64,000 nt of DNA from positions 2,307,001 to 2,371,000 of the forward strand of contig NZ_CP036186.1 of assembly GCF_015291885.1 (NCBI RefSeq). Direction: 5' to 3'. Numbering within the stretch: the first letter of the stretch is position 1; each line of letters opens with the position of its first letter. The notes under the pieces are model-generated. The model saw only the letters and a list, made by a program, of their open reading frames with translations. It did no database searches and was not told where the DNA came from. The stretch is from Stutzerimonas stutzeri (GTDB taxonomy: Bacteria > Pseudomonadota > Gammaproteobacteria > Pseudomonadales > Pseudomonadaceae). The position numbers and the translations under genes were made by a program. Shown here in pieces: positions 20,269 to 29,517 of the stretch.

Positions 20269-21795
20269 TCAATCCTTCAGAAAGGCTTTGAAGCGGAACA
20301 GCTCGGTCAGGCGGTAGCCGCGGTAGCGACCCATCGCCAGCATGAAGCCCACCATGATCATCAGCACTGCCGGGAAGGTGAAGATGAAGTAGGTCAACTC
20401 CCGAATGTTCATCAGCATGAATGCCAGGCTTGCGGCGATCAGGGTGCCGACCGCCACCTTGAAGGCGTGACCACCGCCGCGCTCTTCCCAGGTGATCGAC
20501 AGGCGCTCGATGGTCATGGTCAGAATCACCATCGGGAACAGCGATACCGACAGGCCACGTTCAAGGCCCAGTTTGTGACTGAGCAGGCTGATAACGGCGA
20601 TCAGTACCACAACGAATGTCAGCACCACCGACAGTCGCGGCAACATTTGTAGTTTCAGGTGCTCCAGGTAGGAACGCAGCGACAGACCCAGCGCCGTGAT
20701 CAGCGTGAACAGGATGATGCCGAAGCCGATCTGCGTTTCGCGGAAGGCCAGTGCAATCAATACCGGGGTAAAGGTGCCGAGCGTTTGCAGGCCGCCGAGG
20801 TTGCGCAGGATCAGGATCACCAGTACCCCGATCGGGATCATGATCATGATCTGGTAAGTCTGCTGCGTCTGCAGCGGTAGGCCATAAAGCGAGTACTCGA
20901 GGAAATCTGCGTCGGTGTTTTCGTCGGTCAGCTTGGCCAGGCGAATGGCGTTCATCTCACTGTTGTTGAGCGTGAAGGTCACCTGCGGATTGCGTCCACC
21001 TTCGAGATTGATCAGCGGCTCGTCACCGGTCCACCAAACCAGGCGGTCGTCCGGCAGCCCTTGTTCACCGGTTCCTGGGTTGAAGAACAGCCACTTGTCA
21101 CCGTTGAAGCTGCGCAGCCAGAGTTCGGGTGATTGCGCCTGATCGGCGTTCAGGCGAATGGTGTGCACGCGTTCCATCGGTACGTGAGCGATGGACAATA
21201 ACAGTTCGATAACGCGCGCTTTGTTCGCAATGGATGCATCGCCACCAAGCAGCAGCTTGACATTGTCGTCATTCGGGTTGTTGACGCGCTTGATGGCTTC
21301 ACTGATGAAGGTTTCTACGTCGGCCGAGTGTTGGCGTATGGGTGAGAGCAGCGCCTCGGCAGCGATCTTCTCTGGCCCCTCCACTGGAATGCTGTCGCGG
21401 AAGATCGGGCCGGTCGCCTTGGTCTGTTCACCGCTATAGCGCTTGGTGAGCACAAGGCGGTAATAGAGTGTCTGGTTCCCGCTCGCACGGCGTGCGGACC
21501 AGGTAACGCGTCGGTTGCCGTCGGTCCGATTGATGCTGACGCCGTAGTTATTGGAGATGAAGCTCTCGTTGAGGCTGACGAACTCCTGATTCAGCGGCGG
21601 CACGTACATCTGCAGCTTTACCGGCTCGCGCGGGCTGGCCTGAAATTCGACCTTGGCGTCGATATTCCACAGGTCATCGGTTTCGTCTTCGGTAACCGGG
21701 ATGCCCAGTATGAAGATCTGGTAGGCGGTGATCGAAATTCCCAGAGCGACGAGCAGGAAGATCAGGACTTTCAGATGCAGAGTGAGAGCGCGCAT
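20269..21795 (-). CDS. Membrane protein with inactive transglutaminase domain and 7-TM module
   Basis: A 508-residue inner-membrane protein. The N-terminal helix (LKVLIFLLVALGISITAYQI) is followed by a large periplasmic region (about residues 30-265) corresponding to the inactive-transglutaminase domain, then a run of helices (IMIMIPIGVLVILILRNLGG, IILFTLITALGLSL, LSVVLTFVVVLIAVISLLS, LIAASLAFMLM, YFIFTFPAVLMIMVGFMLAM). The extracytoplasmic domain may bind peptide and pass it to the neighbouring ligase or protease; this is inference. Middle gene of a tightly packed operon, with 5 bp to the upstream and 3 bp to the downstream gene. Confidence 0.85.
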   Translation of the reverse strand: MRALTLHLKVLIFLLVALGISITAYQIFILGIPVTEDETDDLWNIDAKVEFQASPREPVKLQMYVPPLNQEFVSLNESFISNNYGVSINRTDGNRRVTWSARRASGNQTLYYRLVLTKRYSGEQTKATGPIFRDSIPVEGPEKIAAEALLSPIRQHSADVETFISEAIKRVNNPNDDNVKLLLGGDASIANKARVIELLLSIAHVPMERVHTIRLNADQAQSPELWLRSFNGDKWLFFNPGTGEQGLPDDRLVWWTGDEPLINLEGGRNPQVTFTLNNSEMNAIRLAKLTDENTDADFLEYSLYGLPLQTQQTYQIMIMIPIGVLVILILRNLGGLQTLGTFTPVLIALAFRETQIGFGIILFTLITALGLSLRSYLEHLKLQMLPRLSVVLTFVVVLIAVISLLSHKLGLERGLSVSLFPMVILTMTIERLSITWEERGGGHAFKVAVGTLIAASLAFMLMNIRELTYFIFTFPAVLMIMVGFMLAMGRYRGYRLTELFRFKAFLKD

Positions 21796-21800
21796 GGGTA

Positions 21801-22337
21801 TTACTCGTCAGCGTCAGATTCGTTGAGGCAACCGGGTTTGCCGGCAATAAAGGTGCGACTTGGATCGACCAGGGCGCCGAAGCGGGTAAGCGCGTCGGAA
21901 CCTATCAAAAGTGGGTATTGGAAAGCGGTACGGTCCGTGAGGTTCACTTCTATCGTGCGTTTAGCCTTGCCCATGCACAGATCGAGCTCGATAACCGGGC
22001 GCGCCGTATAGGTTTTTTCCTCTTCGGGATCGAAATCGCCGGCCCTTCGTTTGATTTTGCTGATACGTGCCAGCGGCCGCTCGATCGGGTGCGCGTGTGC
22101 GCTATCCACTGCCAGGTAAAACCGCACCCACGACTCGCCCTTGCGCTTGAAGCGGGTGATGTCTCGGGCGCTGAGTGAGGCGGTTTGTGCGCCGGTATCG
22201 AGCTTCGCCTCTACCTCGAGATTGAAGTCGGGCAGGCCGACGTTCTCGTTAAGCCCGTAGATCGTTTTGTTGGAGGCCGCGCCAATTGTGGGCAGGAGCA
22301 ATACACAGAGCAGCAGGAAGTGGGCTTTAACTCTCAT
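21801..22337 (-). CDS. Periplasmic retropepsin-like protease (RimB / ATP-dependent zinc protease family)
   Basis: A 178-residue secreted aspartic protease-like protein. After a signal peptide (MRVKAHFLLLCVLLLPTIGA), the domain shows EVEAKLDTGAQTASLSA, where the Asp-Thr-Gly is the pepsin-like catalytic motif. PLLIGSDALTRFGALVDPS and a C-terminal Cys follow. Family name in databases (zinc protease) is historical; the fold is retropepsin-like. First gene of the operon with the transglutaminase-like membrane protein and ATP-grasp ligase, suggesting synthesis and trimming of a peptide at the inner membrane. Start at 22337 is chosen for the signal peptide. Confidence 0.82.
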   Translation of the reverse strand: MRVKAHFLLLCVLLLPTIGAASNKTIYGLNENVGLPDFNLEVEAKLDTGAQTASLSARDITRFKRKGESWVRFYLAVDSAHAHPIERPLARISKIKRRAGDFDPEEEKTYTARPVIELDLCMGKAKRTIEVNLTDRTAFQYPLLIGSDALTRFGALVDPSRTFIAGKPGCLNESDADE

Positions 22338-22525
22338 GGAACCTGTGGTCTTGAGGAAGGGGTGGGGATAGCTGGACATGTGACGCTGAGGGGCGCTGCT
22401 GAAGAACGCCCATGGCGCGAAAGGCTCGCATTCTAGCATGCTGATTTCAGGACGCTACAGCGGGCACTCTTGCTACTGTCGGAGACATCGGCAGGAGGCT
22501 TATTGCCTTACGACTTTAGTAAAGG

Positions 22526-22610
22526 TGTCGACAATCTGTTCGGTGGTTCTGTTGACTGCTCGCCATTCGGGGCGTAATTTCGCGACATCGTCACCTGAAT
22601 TGTCGACAAT
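22526..22610. promoter_or_regulatory. Putative prpR operators: repeated TGTCGACAAT palindromes
   Basis: TGTCGACAAT occurs at 22526-22535 and again at 22601-22610. The second copy is part of the perfect palindrome ATTGTCGACAAT (22599-22610), ending one base before the prpR start codon. A dyad of this type is usual for FadR/VanR-class GntR repressors, so autoregulation of the prp operon by PrpR through these sites is likely, though not shown. Confidence 0.6.
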
Positions 22611-22611
22611 C

Positions 22612-23337
22612 ATGCTGGATACTCTTGAGCTTCATCCATCTGCGCAACAGCTCGACAGTGGCACGCTGGCCGAGCACGTGTTTCGCCTTATCCAGGCTGC
22701 CATCGTCAAAGGCGAAATTGCTCCGGGTAGCAAGATCTCAGAGCCGGAGCTGGCGCGTACCTATGGCATCAGCCGCGGGCCGCTGCGCGAGGCGATCCAC
22801 CGATTGGAAGGACAGAAGCTGCTGGTTCGCGTGCCGCATGTTGGCGCCCGGGTGGTCTCACTCAGTCATGCCGAGCTGATCGAACTCTACGAAATTCGAG
22901 AATCCCTGGAAGGCATGGCCTGCCGCCTTGCGGCCGAGCGCATGACCGATGACGAGATTGAGGATCTGCGCCGGGTACTCAGCACCCACGAGCGCGATGA
23001 AGCTTTCCAGGCCGGCGTCGGCTACTACCAGCAGGAAGGTGACTTCGACTTCCATTACCGGATTATCCAGGGCAGCGGCAACCGCACACTGGCCAAGCTG
23101 CTGTGCGACGAGCTCTATCAGCTGGTGCGCATGTACCGCATCCAGTTCTCCACCACGCCAAACCGGCCGCATCAGGCCTTCGCCGAACACCATCGAATTC
23201 TCGACGCCATCGCCGAACGCGATGGCGAGTTGGCGGAGCTGCTGATGCGCCGCCATATCGCCGCTTCAAAACGAAATGTGGAACGCCATTTCAAGGGCGT
23301 TCTTGAGCAAACACCACATGAAAGGGGTAATGCATGA
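22612..23337 (+). CDS. prpR: GntR-family regulator of the 2-methylcitrate operon
   Basis: A 241-residue regulator. It has an N-terminal winged HTH (about residues 20-80: [40 protein letters not shown]) and a FadR/VanR-type all-helical effector domain ([20 protein letters not shown]). It is the first gene of the prp cluster, overlaps prpB by 4 bp (ATGA) and is preceded by a perfect palindrome that ends one base before the start codon. This is the GntR type of propionate regulator, unrelated to the sigma-54 activator also called PrpR in enterics. Effector likely a 2-methylcitrate-cycle intermediate, by inference. Confidence 0.9.
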   Translation: MLDTLELHPSAQQLDSGTLAEHVFRLIQAAIVKGEIAPGSKISEPELARTYGISRGPLREAIHRLEGQKLLVRVPHVGARVVSLSHAELIELYEIRESLEGMACRLAAERMTDDEIEDLRRVLSTHERDEAFQAGVGYYQQEGDFDFHYRIIQGSGNRTLAKLLCDELYQLVRMYRIQFSTTPNRPHQAFAEHHRILDAIAERDGELAELLMRRHIAASKRNVERHFKGVLEQTPHERGNA

Positions 23338-24221
23338 CTCTTCCTTCTGCCGGTCAGCGTTTCCGTGACGCCGTGGCCAGTGAGCACCCGCTGCAGGTAG
23401 TCGGCGCGATCAACGCCAACCATGCGCTGTTGGCCAAGCGTGCCGGCTTCAAGGCCATCTATCTGTCCGGCGGCGGCGTCGCGGCCGGCTCGCTGGGCTT
23501 GCCGGATCTTGGCATCACCGGGCTGGACGATGTTCTGACCGACGTGCGTCGCATCACCGATGTCTGCGATCTGCCGCTGCTGGTTGATGTCGACACCGGC
23601 TTCGGCTCCTCGGCGTTCAACGTGGCGCGTACCGTCAAGTCGATGATCAAGTTCGGCGCGGCGGCGATTCATATCGAGGATCAGGTCGGCGCCAAGCGTT
23701 GCGGCCATCGGCCGAACAAGGAAATCGTCTCCCAGCAGGAGATGGTCGACCGCATCAAGGCCGCCGTCGATGCACGTACTGACGACAGTTTCGTGATCAT
23801 GGCGCGTACCGATGCGCTGGCGGTGGAAGGTCTGAACTCCGCGCTGGATCGTGCTGCGGCTTGCATCGAGGCGGGGGCGGACATGATTTTCCCCGAGGCC
23901 ATCACCGAGCTGGCGATGTACAAGACCTTCGCCGACCGGGTGAAGGCGCCGATCCTGGCCAACATTACCGAATTCGGCGCCACGCCGTTGTACACCACCG
24001 AAGAGCTGGCCAGCGTCGACGTCTCCCTGGTGCTCTACCCGCTGTCGGCGTTCCGAGCCATGAACAAGGCGGCGGAAAACGTCTACACCGCGCTGCGCCG
24101 TGACGGCACACAGAAGAATGTAATCGACACCATGCAAACCCGCATGGAGCTCTACGATCGCATCAACTATCACACGTTCGAGCAGCACCTCGACGCGCTG
24201 TTCGCCCAGAAGAAGAGCTGA
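23334..24221 (+). CDS. prpB: 2-methylisocitrate lyase PrpB
   Basis: A 295-residue lyase of the isocitrate lyase/PEP mutase family, cleaving 2-methylisocitrate to pyruvate and succinate. The substrate-binding motif is [18 protein letters not shown], the Mg2+ site is [11 protein letters not shown], and the catalytic Cys is in [24 protein letters not shown] and [11 protein letters not shown] follow. Translation is coupled to prpR by a 4-bp overlap. Confidence 0.96.
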   Translation: MTLPSAGQRFRDAVASEHPLQVVGAINANHALLAKRAGFKAIYLSGGGVAAGSLGLPDLGITGLDDVLTDVRRITDVCDLPLLVDVDTGFGSSAFNVARTVKSMIKFGAAAIHIEDQVGAKRCGHRPNKEIVSQQEMVDRIKAAVDARTDDSFVIMARTDALAVEGLNSALDRAAACIEAGADMIFPEAITELAMYKTFADRVKAPILANITEFGATPLYTTEELASVDVSLVLYPLSAFRAMNKAAENVYTALRRDGTQKNVIDTMQTRMELYDRINYHTFEQHLDALFAQKKS

Positions 24222-24227
24222 CGAGAG

Positions 24228-24257
24228 GACCCCGCTGGGTTTGCCAGCGGGGTCTTT
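24228..24257 (+). promoter_or_regulatory. Hairpin between prpB and prpC (attenuator or processing site)
   Basis: GACCCCGCTGG (24228-24238) pairs exactly with CCAGCGGGGTC (24244-24254) over a 5-nt loop, and only three T follow. This 11-bp GC-rich stem could partially terminate transcription or protect the upstream prpRB mRNA from 3' decay. Confidence 0.6.
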
Positions 24258-24316
24258 GCGATCCATTTTTCAACGTGATTTGCAGTATCCAGAACAAATC
24301 CAAGAAGGAGATAGCA

Positions 24317-25444
24317 ATGGCTGAAGCAAAAGTTTTGAGCGGCGCGGGCCTGCGCGGACAGATCGCCGGACAGACCGCCCTGTGTACCGTGGGCAAGACC
24401 GGTGCCGGGTTGACGTATCGCGGTTACGACGTGCGCGACCTGGCGGCCGAGTGTGATTTCGAGGAAGTGGCCTACCTGCTGTTCTACGGTGAGCTGCCGA
24501 ACACCCAGCAGCTGGCCGATTACAAGAATCGTCTGAAGACCATGCGCGACCTGCCGCAGGCACTTAAGGAAGTATTGGAGCGCATTCCGGCAAGCGCTCA
24601 TCCGATGGATGTCATGCGCACCGGTTCATCCGTTCTCGGCACGCTGGAGCCGGAGCTCAGCTTCGACCAGCAGCGCGACGTGGCCGAGCGCCTGATGGCC
24701 GCTTTCCCGGCGATCATGTGCTACTGGTATCGCTTCACTCACGACGGTGTGCGCATCAACTGCACCAGCGACGAAGAGACCCTGGGCGGTCATTTCCTCG
24801 CGCTGCTGCACGACAAGAAGCCGAGCGACCTGCACGTCAAGGTCATGAACGTCTCGCTGATCCTCTACGCCGAGCACGAGTTCAACGCCTCGACCTTCAC
24901 CGCCCGTGTCTGCGCTTCGACGCTGTCCGATCTCTATTCCTGTGTGACCGGTGCCATCGGTTCGCTGCGCGGCCCGCTGCATGGCGGCGCCAACGAAGCA
25001 GCGATGGACATGATCGAACAGTGGAAGAGTCCGGAAGAAGCACGCGAAGCGATCCTCGGCATGCTCGAGCGCAAGGACAAGATCATGGGCTTCGGCCACG
25101 CGATCTATAGCGTTTCCGACCCGCGCAACGAGGTCATCAAGGTCTGGGCCAAGAAGCTCGCTGACGAAGTGGGCGATACCGTGCTCTATCCGGTCTCGGT
25201 GGCTGTCGACGAAACCATGTGGGAGCAGAAGAAGCTCTTCCCGAACGCCGATTTCTACCACGCCTCCGCCTATCACTTCATGGGCATCCCCACCAAGCTG
25301 TTCACGCCGATCTTCGTCTGCTCGCGCGTTACCGGCTGGGCGTCCCATGTGTTCGAACAACGCAGCAACAACCGGATCATTCGGCCGAGTGCCGAGTACA
25401 TCGGTCCGGAGCAGCGCAAGGTTGCCCCGATCGCCCAGCGCTGA
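24317..25444 (+). CDS. prpC: 2-methylcitrate synthase PrpC
   Basis: A 375-residue citrate-synthase-family enzyme condensing propionyl-CoA with oxaloacetate. Evidence includes GLTYRGYDVRDLAAEC near the N terminus, GSLRGPLHGGANEAAMDM (catalytic His), IMGFGHAIYSVSDPRNEVIK (second His) and RVTGWASHVFEQRSNNRIIR with the closing Arg residues. Its short length and lack of the N-terminal regulatory domain separate it from the GltA type. Start at ATG 24317, with GAAGGAGA upstream. It lies between prpB and acnD in the usual order. Confidence 0.95.
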   Translation: MAEAKVLSGAGLRGQIAGQTALCTVGKTGAGLTYRGYDVRDLAAECDFEEVAYLLFYGELPNTQQLADYKNRLKTMRDLPQALKEVLERIPASAHPMDVMRTGSSVLGTLEPELSFDQQRDVAERLMAAFPAIMCYWYRFTHDGVRINCTSDEETLGGHFLALLHDKKPSDLHVKVMNVSLILYAEHEFNASTFTARVCASTLSDLYSCVTGAIGSLRGPLHGGANEAAMDMIEQWKSPEEAREAILGMLERKDKIMGFGHAIYSVSDPRNEVIKVWAKKLADEVGDTVLYPVSVAVDETMWEQKKLFPNADFYHASAYHFMGIPTKLFTPIFVCSRVTGWASHVFEQRSNNRIIRPSAEYIGPEQRKVAPIAQR

Positions 25445-25519
25445 TCGGAGCAGGGGAGCTCGTCGCCGGGCTCCCCGAACCTCGCCCCACAGAACATTAT
25501 TGGATTGAGTTCTTCCGGC

Positions 25520-28123
25520 ATGAATACAGAACACCGCAAACCTCTGCCAGGCACTGGGCTTGACTACTTCGACACCCGTGAGGCGATCGAAGCCATCCAG
25601 CCGGGTGCCTACGACAAGCTGCCCTATACCTCCCGCGTCCTGGCCGAACAGCTGGTGCGTCGCTGTGAGCCCGAAGCGTTGACCGATTCGCTGAAGCAGA
25701 TCATCGAGCGCAAACGCGATCTGGACTTTCCCTGGTATCCGGCTCGTGTAGTCTGCCATGACATCCTCGGCCAGACCGCGCTGGTCGATCTCGCCGGCCT
25801 GCGCGATGCGATTGCGGAGCAGGGCGGCGACCCGGCGAAGGTCAACCCGGTGGTGCCGACCCAGCTGATCGTCGACCACTCGCTGGCGGTTGAATTTGCA
25901 GGCTTCGACCCGGATGCGTTTGAGAAGAACCGTGCCGTCGAGGAGCGCCGCAACGAGGACCGCTTCCACTTCATCGAGTGGACCAAGACCGCGTTCAAGA
26001 ACGTCGACGTGATCCCGGCCGGCAACGGCATCATGCACCAGATCAATCTGGAGAAGATGTCGCCGGTGATTCAAGCCCGTGGCGGCGTGGCCTTTCCGGA
26101 CACCTGCGTGGGTACCGACTCGCACACCCCGCACGTCGATGCGCTGGGTGTGATCGCCATCGGCGTTGGCGGCTTGGAGGCCGAAACCGTGATGCTCGGT
26201 CTGCCTTCAATGATGCGCCTGCCTGACATCGTCGGCGTACGTCTGACCGGCAAGCGTCAGCCTGGCATCACCGCCACCGATATCGTCCTCGCGCTGACTG
26301 AGTTCCTGCGCAAGGAACGTGTGGTCGGAGCTTGGGTCGAGTTCTTCGGCGAAGGCGCCGACAGCCTGACCATCGGCGATCGCGCGACCATCTCCAACAT
26401 GTGTCCGGAATACGGCGCCACCGCTTCGATGTTCTACATCGATCAGCAGACCATCGATTACCTCAAGCTGACCGGTCGCGAGCCGGAGCAGGTTGCGCTC
26501 GTCGAGCAGTACGCCAAGGAAACGGGCCTGTGGGCGACGGCTCTGGAAGGCGCCGAATACGAGCGCGTGCTCGAATTCGACCTGTCCAGCGTGGTGCGCA
26601 ACATGGCGGGCCCGTCCAACCCGCACAAGCGTCTGCCGACCTCCGCGCTGCACGAGCGAGGCATCGCCGACGAAGACAAGCTGGCTGCAGCGCGCGCCGA
26701 AGAGGCCGAAGGTCTGCTGCCCGATGGTGCGGTGATCATTGCCGCTATCACCAGCTGCACCAACACCTCCAACCCGCGCAACGTGGTGGCCGCCGGCCTA
26801 CTGGCGAAAAAGGCCAACGAGTTGGGCCTGGTGCGCAAGCCTTGGGTGAAGACGTCCTTCGCGCCGGGTTCCAAGGTCGCCAAGCTGTACCTGGAAGAGG
26901 CTGGGCTGCTCAGCGAGCTGGAAAAACTCGGTTTCGGCATCGTCGCCTACGCCTGCACCACCTGTAACGGCATGTCCGGTGCGCTGGACCCGGTGATCCA
27001 GCAGGAAATCATCGAGCGCGACCTGTACGCCACTGCAGTTCTCTCCGGTAACCGCAACTTCGATGGCCGTATCCACCCTTATGCCAAGCAGGCCTTCCTT
27101 GCCTCGCCGCCGCTGGTGGTCGCGTACGCCATCGCCGGTACCGTGCGTTTCGATATCGAGCAGGACGTGCTGGGCACCGACAAGAACGGCAATCCGATCA
27201 CCCTGAAAGACCTCTGGCCGTCCGACGAGGAGATCGACGCCATTGTCGCGTCCTCGGTGAAGCCCGAGCAGTTCAAGCAGATCTACATCCCGATGTTCGA
27301 TCTGGGCACCATCGAGGATGCCAAGAGCCCGCTATACGACTGGCGTCCGATGTCCACCTACATCCGTCGTCCGCCGTACTGGGAAGGCGCGTTGGCTGGC
27401 GAGCGCACACTGAAAGGCATGCGTCCGCTGGCGATCCTGCCGGACAACATCACCACCGATCACCTGTCGCCATCCAATGCCATCCTGCCGGATTCGGCGG
27501 CGGGCGAGTACCTGGCCAAAATGGGCCTGCCGGAGGAGGACTTCAATTCCTACGCAACCCATCGCGGCGATCACTTGACCGCACAGCGCGCCACCTTCGC
27601 CAACCCGCAGCTGGTCAACGAAATGGCCGTGGTCGATGGCAAGGTGCAGAAGGGCTCGCTGGCCCGTGTCGAGCCGGAAGGCCAGGTCATGCGCATGTGG
27701 GAAGCCATCGAAACCTACATGAATCGCAAGCAGAACCTGATCATCGTCGCCGGTGCCGACTATGGCCAGGGCAGCTCGCGTGACTGGGCGGCCAAGGGCG
27801 TGCGTCTGGCCGGCGTGGAAGTGATCGTCGCCGAAGGCTTCGAGCGCATCCACCGTACCAACCTGGTGGGTATGGGCGTGCTGCCGGTCGAGTTCAAGCC
27901 GGGCACCACCCGCCTGACCCTCGGCCTTGACGGCACCGAAACCTACGACATCGAAGGCGCACTGTCGCCGCGTTGCGATCTGACCCTGGTCGTGCATCGC
28001 AAGAATGGGGAAGAGACCCGCGTGCCGGTCACGTGCCGCCTCGACACCGCGGCCGAGGTCAGCGTCTACCAGGCCGGTGGCGTACTGCAGCGCTTCGCCA
28101 AGGATTTCCTCGGCCAGGCCTGA
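25520..28123 (+). CDS. acnD: Fe/S-dependent 2-methylisocitrate dehydratase AcnD
   Basis: An 867-residue aconitase-family enzyme that dehydrates 2-methylcitrate. Cluster ligands are visible in AAITSCTNTSNPRN and YACTTCNGMSG. Conserved HVDALGVIAIGVGGLEAE and the swivelling domain VAGADYGQGSSRDWAAKGV support the family. AcnD works with PrpF in place of PrpD; both are present here. Start at 25520 (MNTEHRKPLPGTGLDYF) fits the family better than an ATG-like codon five residues earlier. Confidence 0.96.
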   Translation: MNTEHRKPLPGTGLDYFDTREAIEAIQPGAYDKLPYTSRVLAEQLVRRCEPEALTDSLKQIIERKRDLDFPWYPARVVCHDILGQTALVDLAGLRDAIAEQGGDPAKVNPVVPTQLIVDHSLAVEFAGFDPDAFEKNRAVEERRNEDRFHFIEWTKTAFKNVDVIPAGNGIMHQINLEKMSPVIQARGGVAFPDTCVGTDSHTPHVDALGVIAIGVGGLEAETVMLGLPSMMRLPDIVGVRLTGKRQPGITATDIVLALTEFLRKERVVGAWVEFFGEGADSLTIGDRATISNMCPEYGATASMFYIDQQTIDYLKLTGREPEQVALVEQYAKETGLWATALEGAEYERVLEFDLSSVVRNMAGPSNPHKRLPTSALHERGIADEDKLAAARAEEAEGLLPDGAVIIAAITSCTNTSNPRNVVAAGLLAKKANELGLVRKPWVKTSFAPGSKVAKLYLEEAGLLSELEKLGFGIVAYACTTCNGMSGALDPVIQQEIIERDLYATAVLSGNRNFDGRIHPYAKQAFLASPPLVVAYAIAGTVRFDIEQDVLGTDKNGNPITLKDLWPSDEEIDAIVASSVKPEQFKQIYIPMFDLGTIEDAKSPLYDWRPMSTYIRRPPYWEGALAGERTLKGMRPLAILPDNITTDHLSPSNAILPDSAAGEYLAKMGLPEEDFNSYATHRGDHLTAQRATFANPQLVNEMAVVDGKVQKGSLARVEPEGQVMRMWEAIETYMNRKQNLIIVAGADYGQGSSRDWAAKGVRLAGVEVIVAEGFERIHRTNLVGMGVLPVEFKPGTTRLTLGLDGTETYDIEGALSPRCDLTLVVHRKNGEETRVPVTCRLDTAAEVSVYQAGGVLQRFAKDFLGQA

Positions 28124-28237
28124 GGCACGCCAGTTCCGCACATGCTCTGTGGTTCGTTCGCAGAGCGTGTGCGCAGCGGCGACATTTCATTCCTGCGCGA
28201 CCGTCCGGTGGCGCAGCTTCATGAGGACCAGATTCCC

Positions 28238-29425
28238 ATGGCTCATCTTCCCCAGATCAGGATTCCTGCCACCTACATGCGTGGCGGCACCAGCAAGGGC
28301 GTGTTCTTCCGTCTGCAGGATCTCCCGCAGAGCTGCCAGGTGCCGGGTGCTGCGCGCGACAAGCTGTTCATGCGCGTGATCGGCAGCCCTGACCCGTACT
28401 CGGCGCACATCGATGGCATGGGCGGCGCCACATCGAGCACCAGCAAATGCGTCATTCTGTCGAAGAGCAGTCGCCCCGATCACGACGTCGAGTACCTCTA
28501 TGGCCAGGTGTCGATCGACAAGCCCTTCGTCGACTGGAGCGGTAACTGCGGCAACCTCTCTACCGGCGCCGGTGCCTTCGCGCTGCACGCAGGGCTGGTG
28601 GACGCCTCGCGTATCCCGGACAACGGCACCTGCGTAGTGCGGATCTGGCAGGCCAATATCGGCAAGACCATCATTGCCCATGTGCCGGTAGCCAACGGGC
28701 AGGTACAGGAAACCGGCGACTTCGAGCTGGACGGTGTGACCTTTCCGGCTGCGGAAATCGTGCTGGAATTCCTCGATCCGTCCGATGATGGCGAGGAGGG
28801 CGGCTCGATGTTTCCTACCGGCAGCCTGGTCGACGACCTGGAGGTGCCCGGTATCGGCACGCTCAAGGCGACCATGATCAGTGCGGGCATCCCGACAGTA
28901 TTCGTCAATGCCGAGGACATCGGCTATCAGGGCACGGAGTTGCGTGAGGACATCAACGGCAATCCGGAGGCGCTGGCTCGTCTGGAGTCGATTCGCGTAG
29001 CCGGAGCGCTGCGGATGGGCTTGATCAAGACCGCGGAGGAGGCGTTGACCCGCCAGCACACGCCGAAGGTTGCGTTCGTGTCCCGGCCGAAAAGCTATCG
29101 TGCGTCGTCCGGCAAGAACATCGAGGCGGGCGAGGTGGATCTGCTCGTGCGCGCACTGTCCATGGGCAAGCTGCACCACGCCATGATGGGCACCTGTGCG
29201 GTGGCCATCGGCACGGCGGCGGCGGTGCCCGGTACGCTGGTCAATCTTGCCGCGGGTGGTGGTGAGCGTCAGGCCGTGCGCTTCGGGCATCCGTCCGGCA
29301 CGTTGCGCGTCGGTGCCGAGGCGAAGCAGATAGACGGCCAGTGGACCGTGACCAAAGCCATCATGAGCCGCAGCGCGCGCGTGCTGATGGAAGGCTGGGT
29401 ACGTGTGCCGGGCGACGTATTCTAA
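28238..29425 (+). CDS. prpF: 2-methylaconitate cis-trans isomerase PrpF
   Basis: A 395-residue protein of the diaminopimelate-epimerase fold that isomerises the AcnD product so that an aconitase can hydrate it. The N terminus MAHLPQIRIPATYMRGGTSK carries the conserved RGGTSKG motif. WSGNCGNLSTGAGAFALHAG (active-site region) and the C-terminal FGHPSGTLRVGAEA follow. The ATG at 28238 is chosen because the family begins here; the frame is open from 28142 in the acnD-prpF spacer. A terminator follows, so the operon ends with prpF and no prpD gene is present. Confidence 0.95.
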   Translation: MAHLPQIRIPATYMRGGTSKGVFFRLQDLPQSCQVPGAARDKLFMRVIGSPDPYSAHIDGMGGATSSTSKCVILSKSSRPDHDVEYLYGQVSIDKPFVDWSGNCGNLSTGAGAFALHAGLVDASRIPDNGTCVVRIWQANIGKTIIAHVPVANGQVQETGDFELDGVTFPAAEIVLEFLDPSDDGEEGGSMFPTGSLVDDLEVPGIGTLKATMISAGIPTVFVNAEDIGYQGTELREDINGNPEALARLESIRVAGALRMGLIKTAEEALTRQHTPKVAFVSRPKSYRASSGKNIEAGEVDLLVRALSMGKLHHAMMGTCAVAIGTAAAVPGTLVNLAAGGGERQAVRFGHPSGTLRVGAEAKQIDGQWTVTKAIMSRSARVLMEGWVRVPGDVF

Positions 29426-29470
29426 CGTGCTTCATCTGCCGCAAAGCGAATTCTTCCCGCTGAAAAACGC

Positions 29471-29497
29471 AAAAAGTCCGCACCAAGCGGACTTTTT
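29471..29497. terminator. Bidirectional terminator prpF/ppsR
   Basis: AAAAAGTCCG, a 7-nt loop and CGGACTTTTT form a symmetrical hairpin between the convergent prpF and ppsR genes. Confidence 0.94.
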
Positions 29498-29517
29498 GTT
29501 GTCTAGCGAAGCGGCTG

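Noticed and set aside
19225..20652. 475-codon plus-strand frame
   Set aside because: Antisense to the ATP-grasp ligase and membrane protein; its composition (many His, Gln, Asp) is typical for antisense of GC-rich genes.
24626..26134. 502-codon minus-strand frame
   Set aside because: Antisense to prpC and acnD, which have full family motifs.
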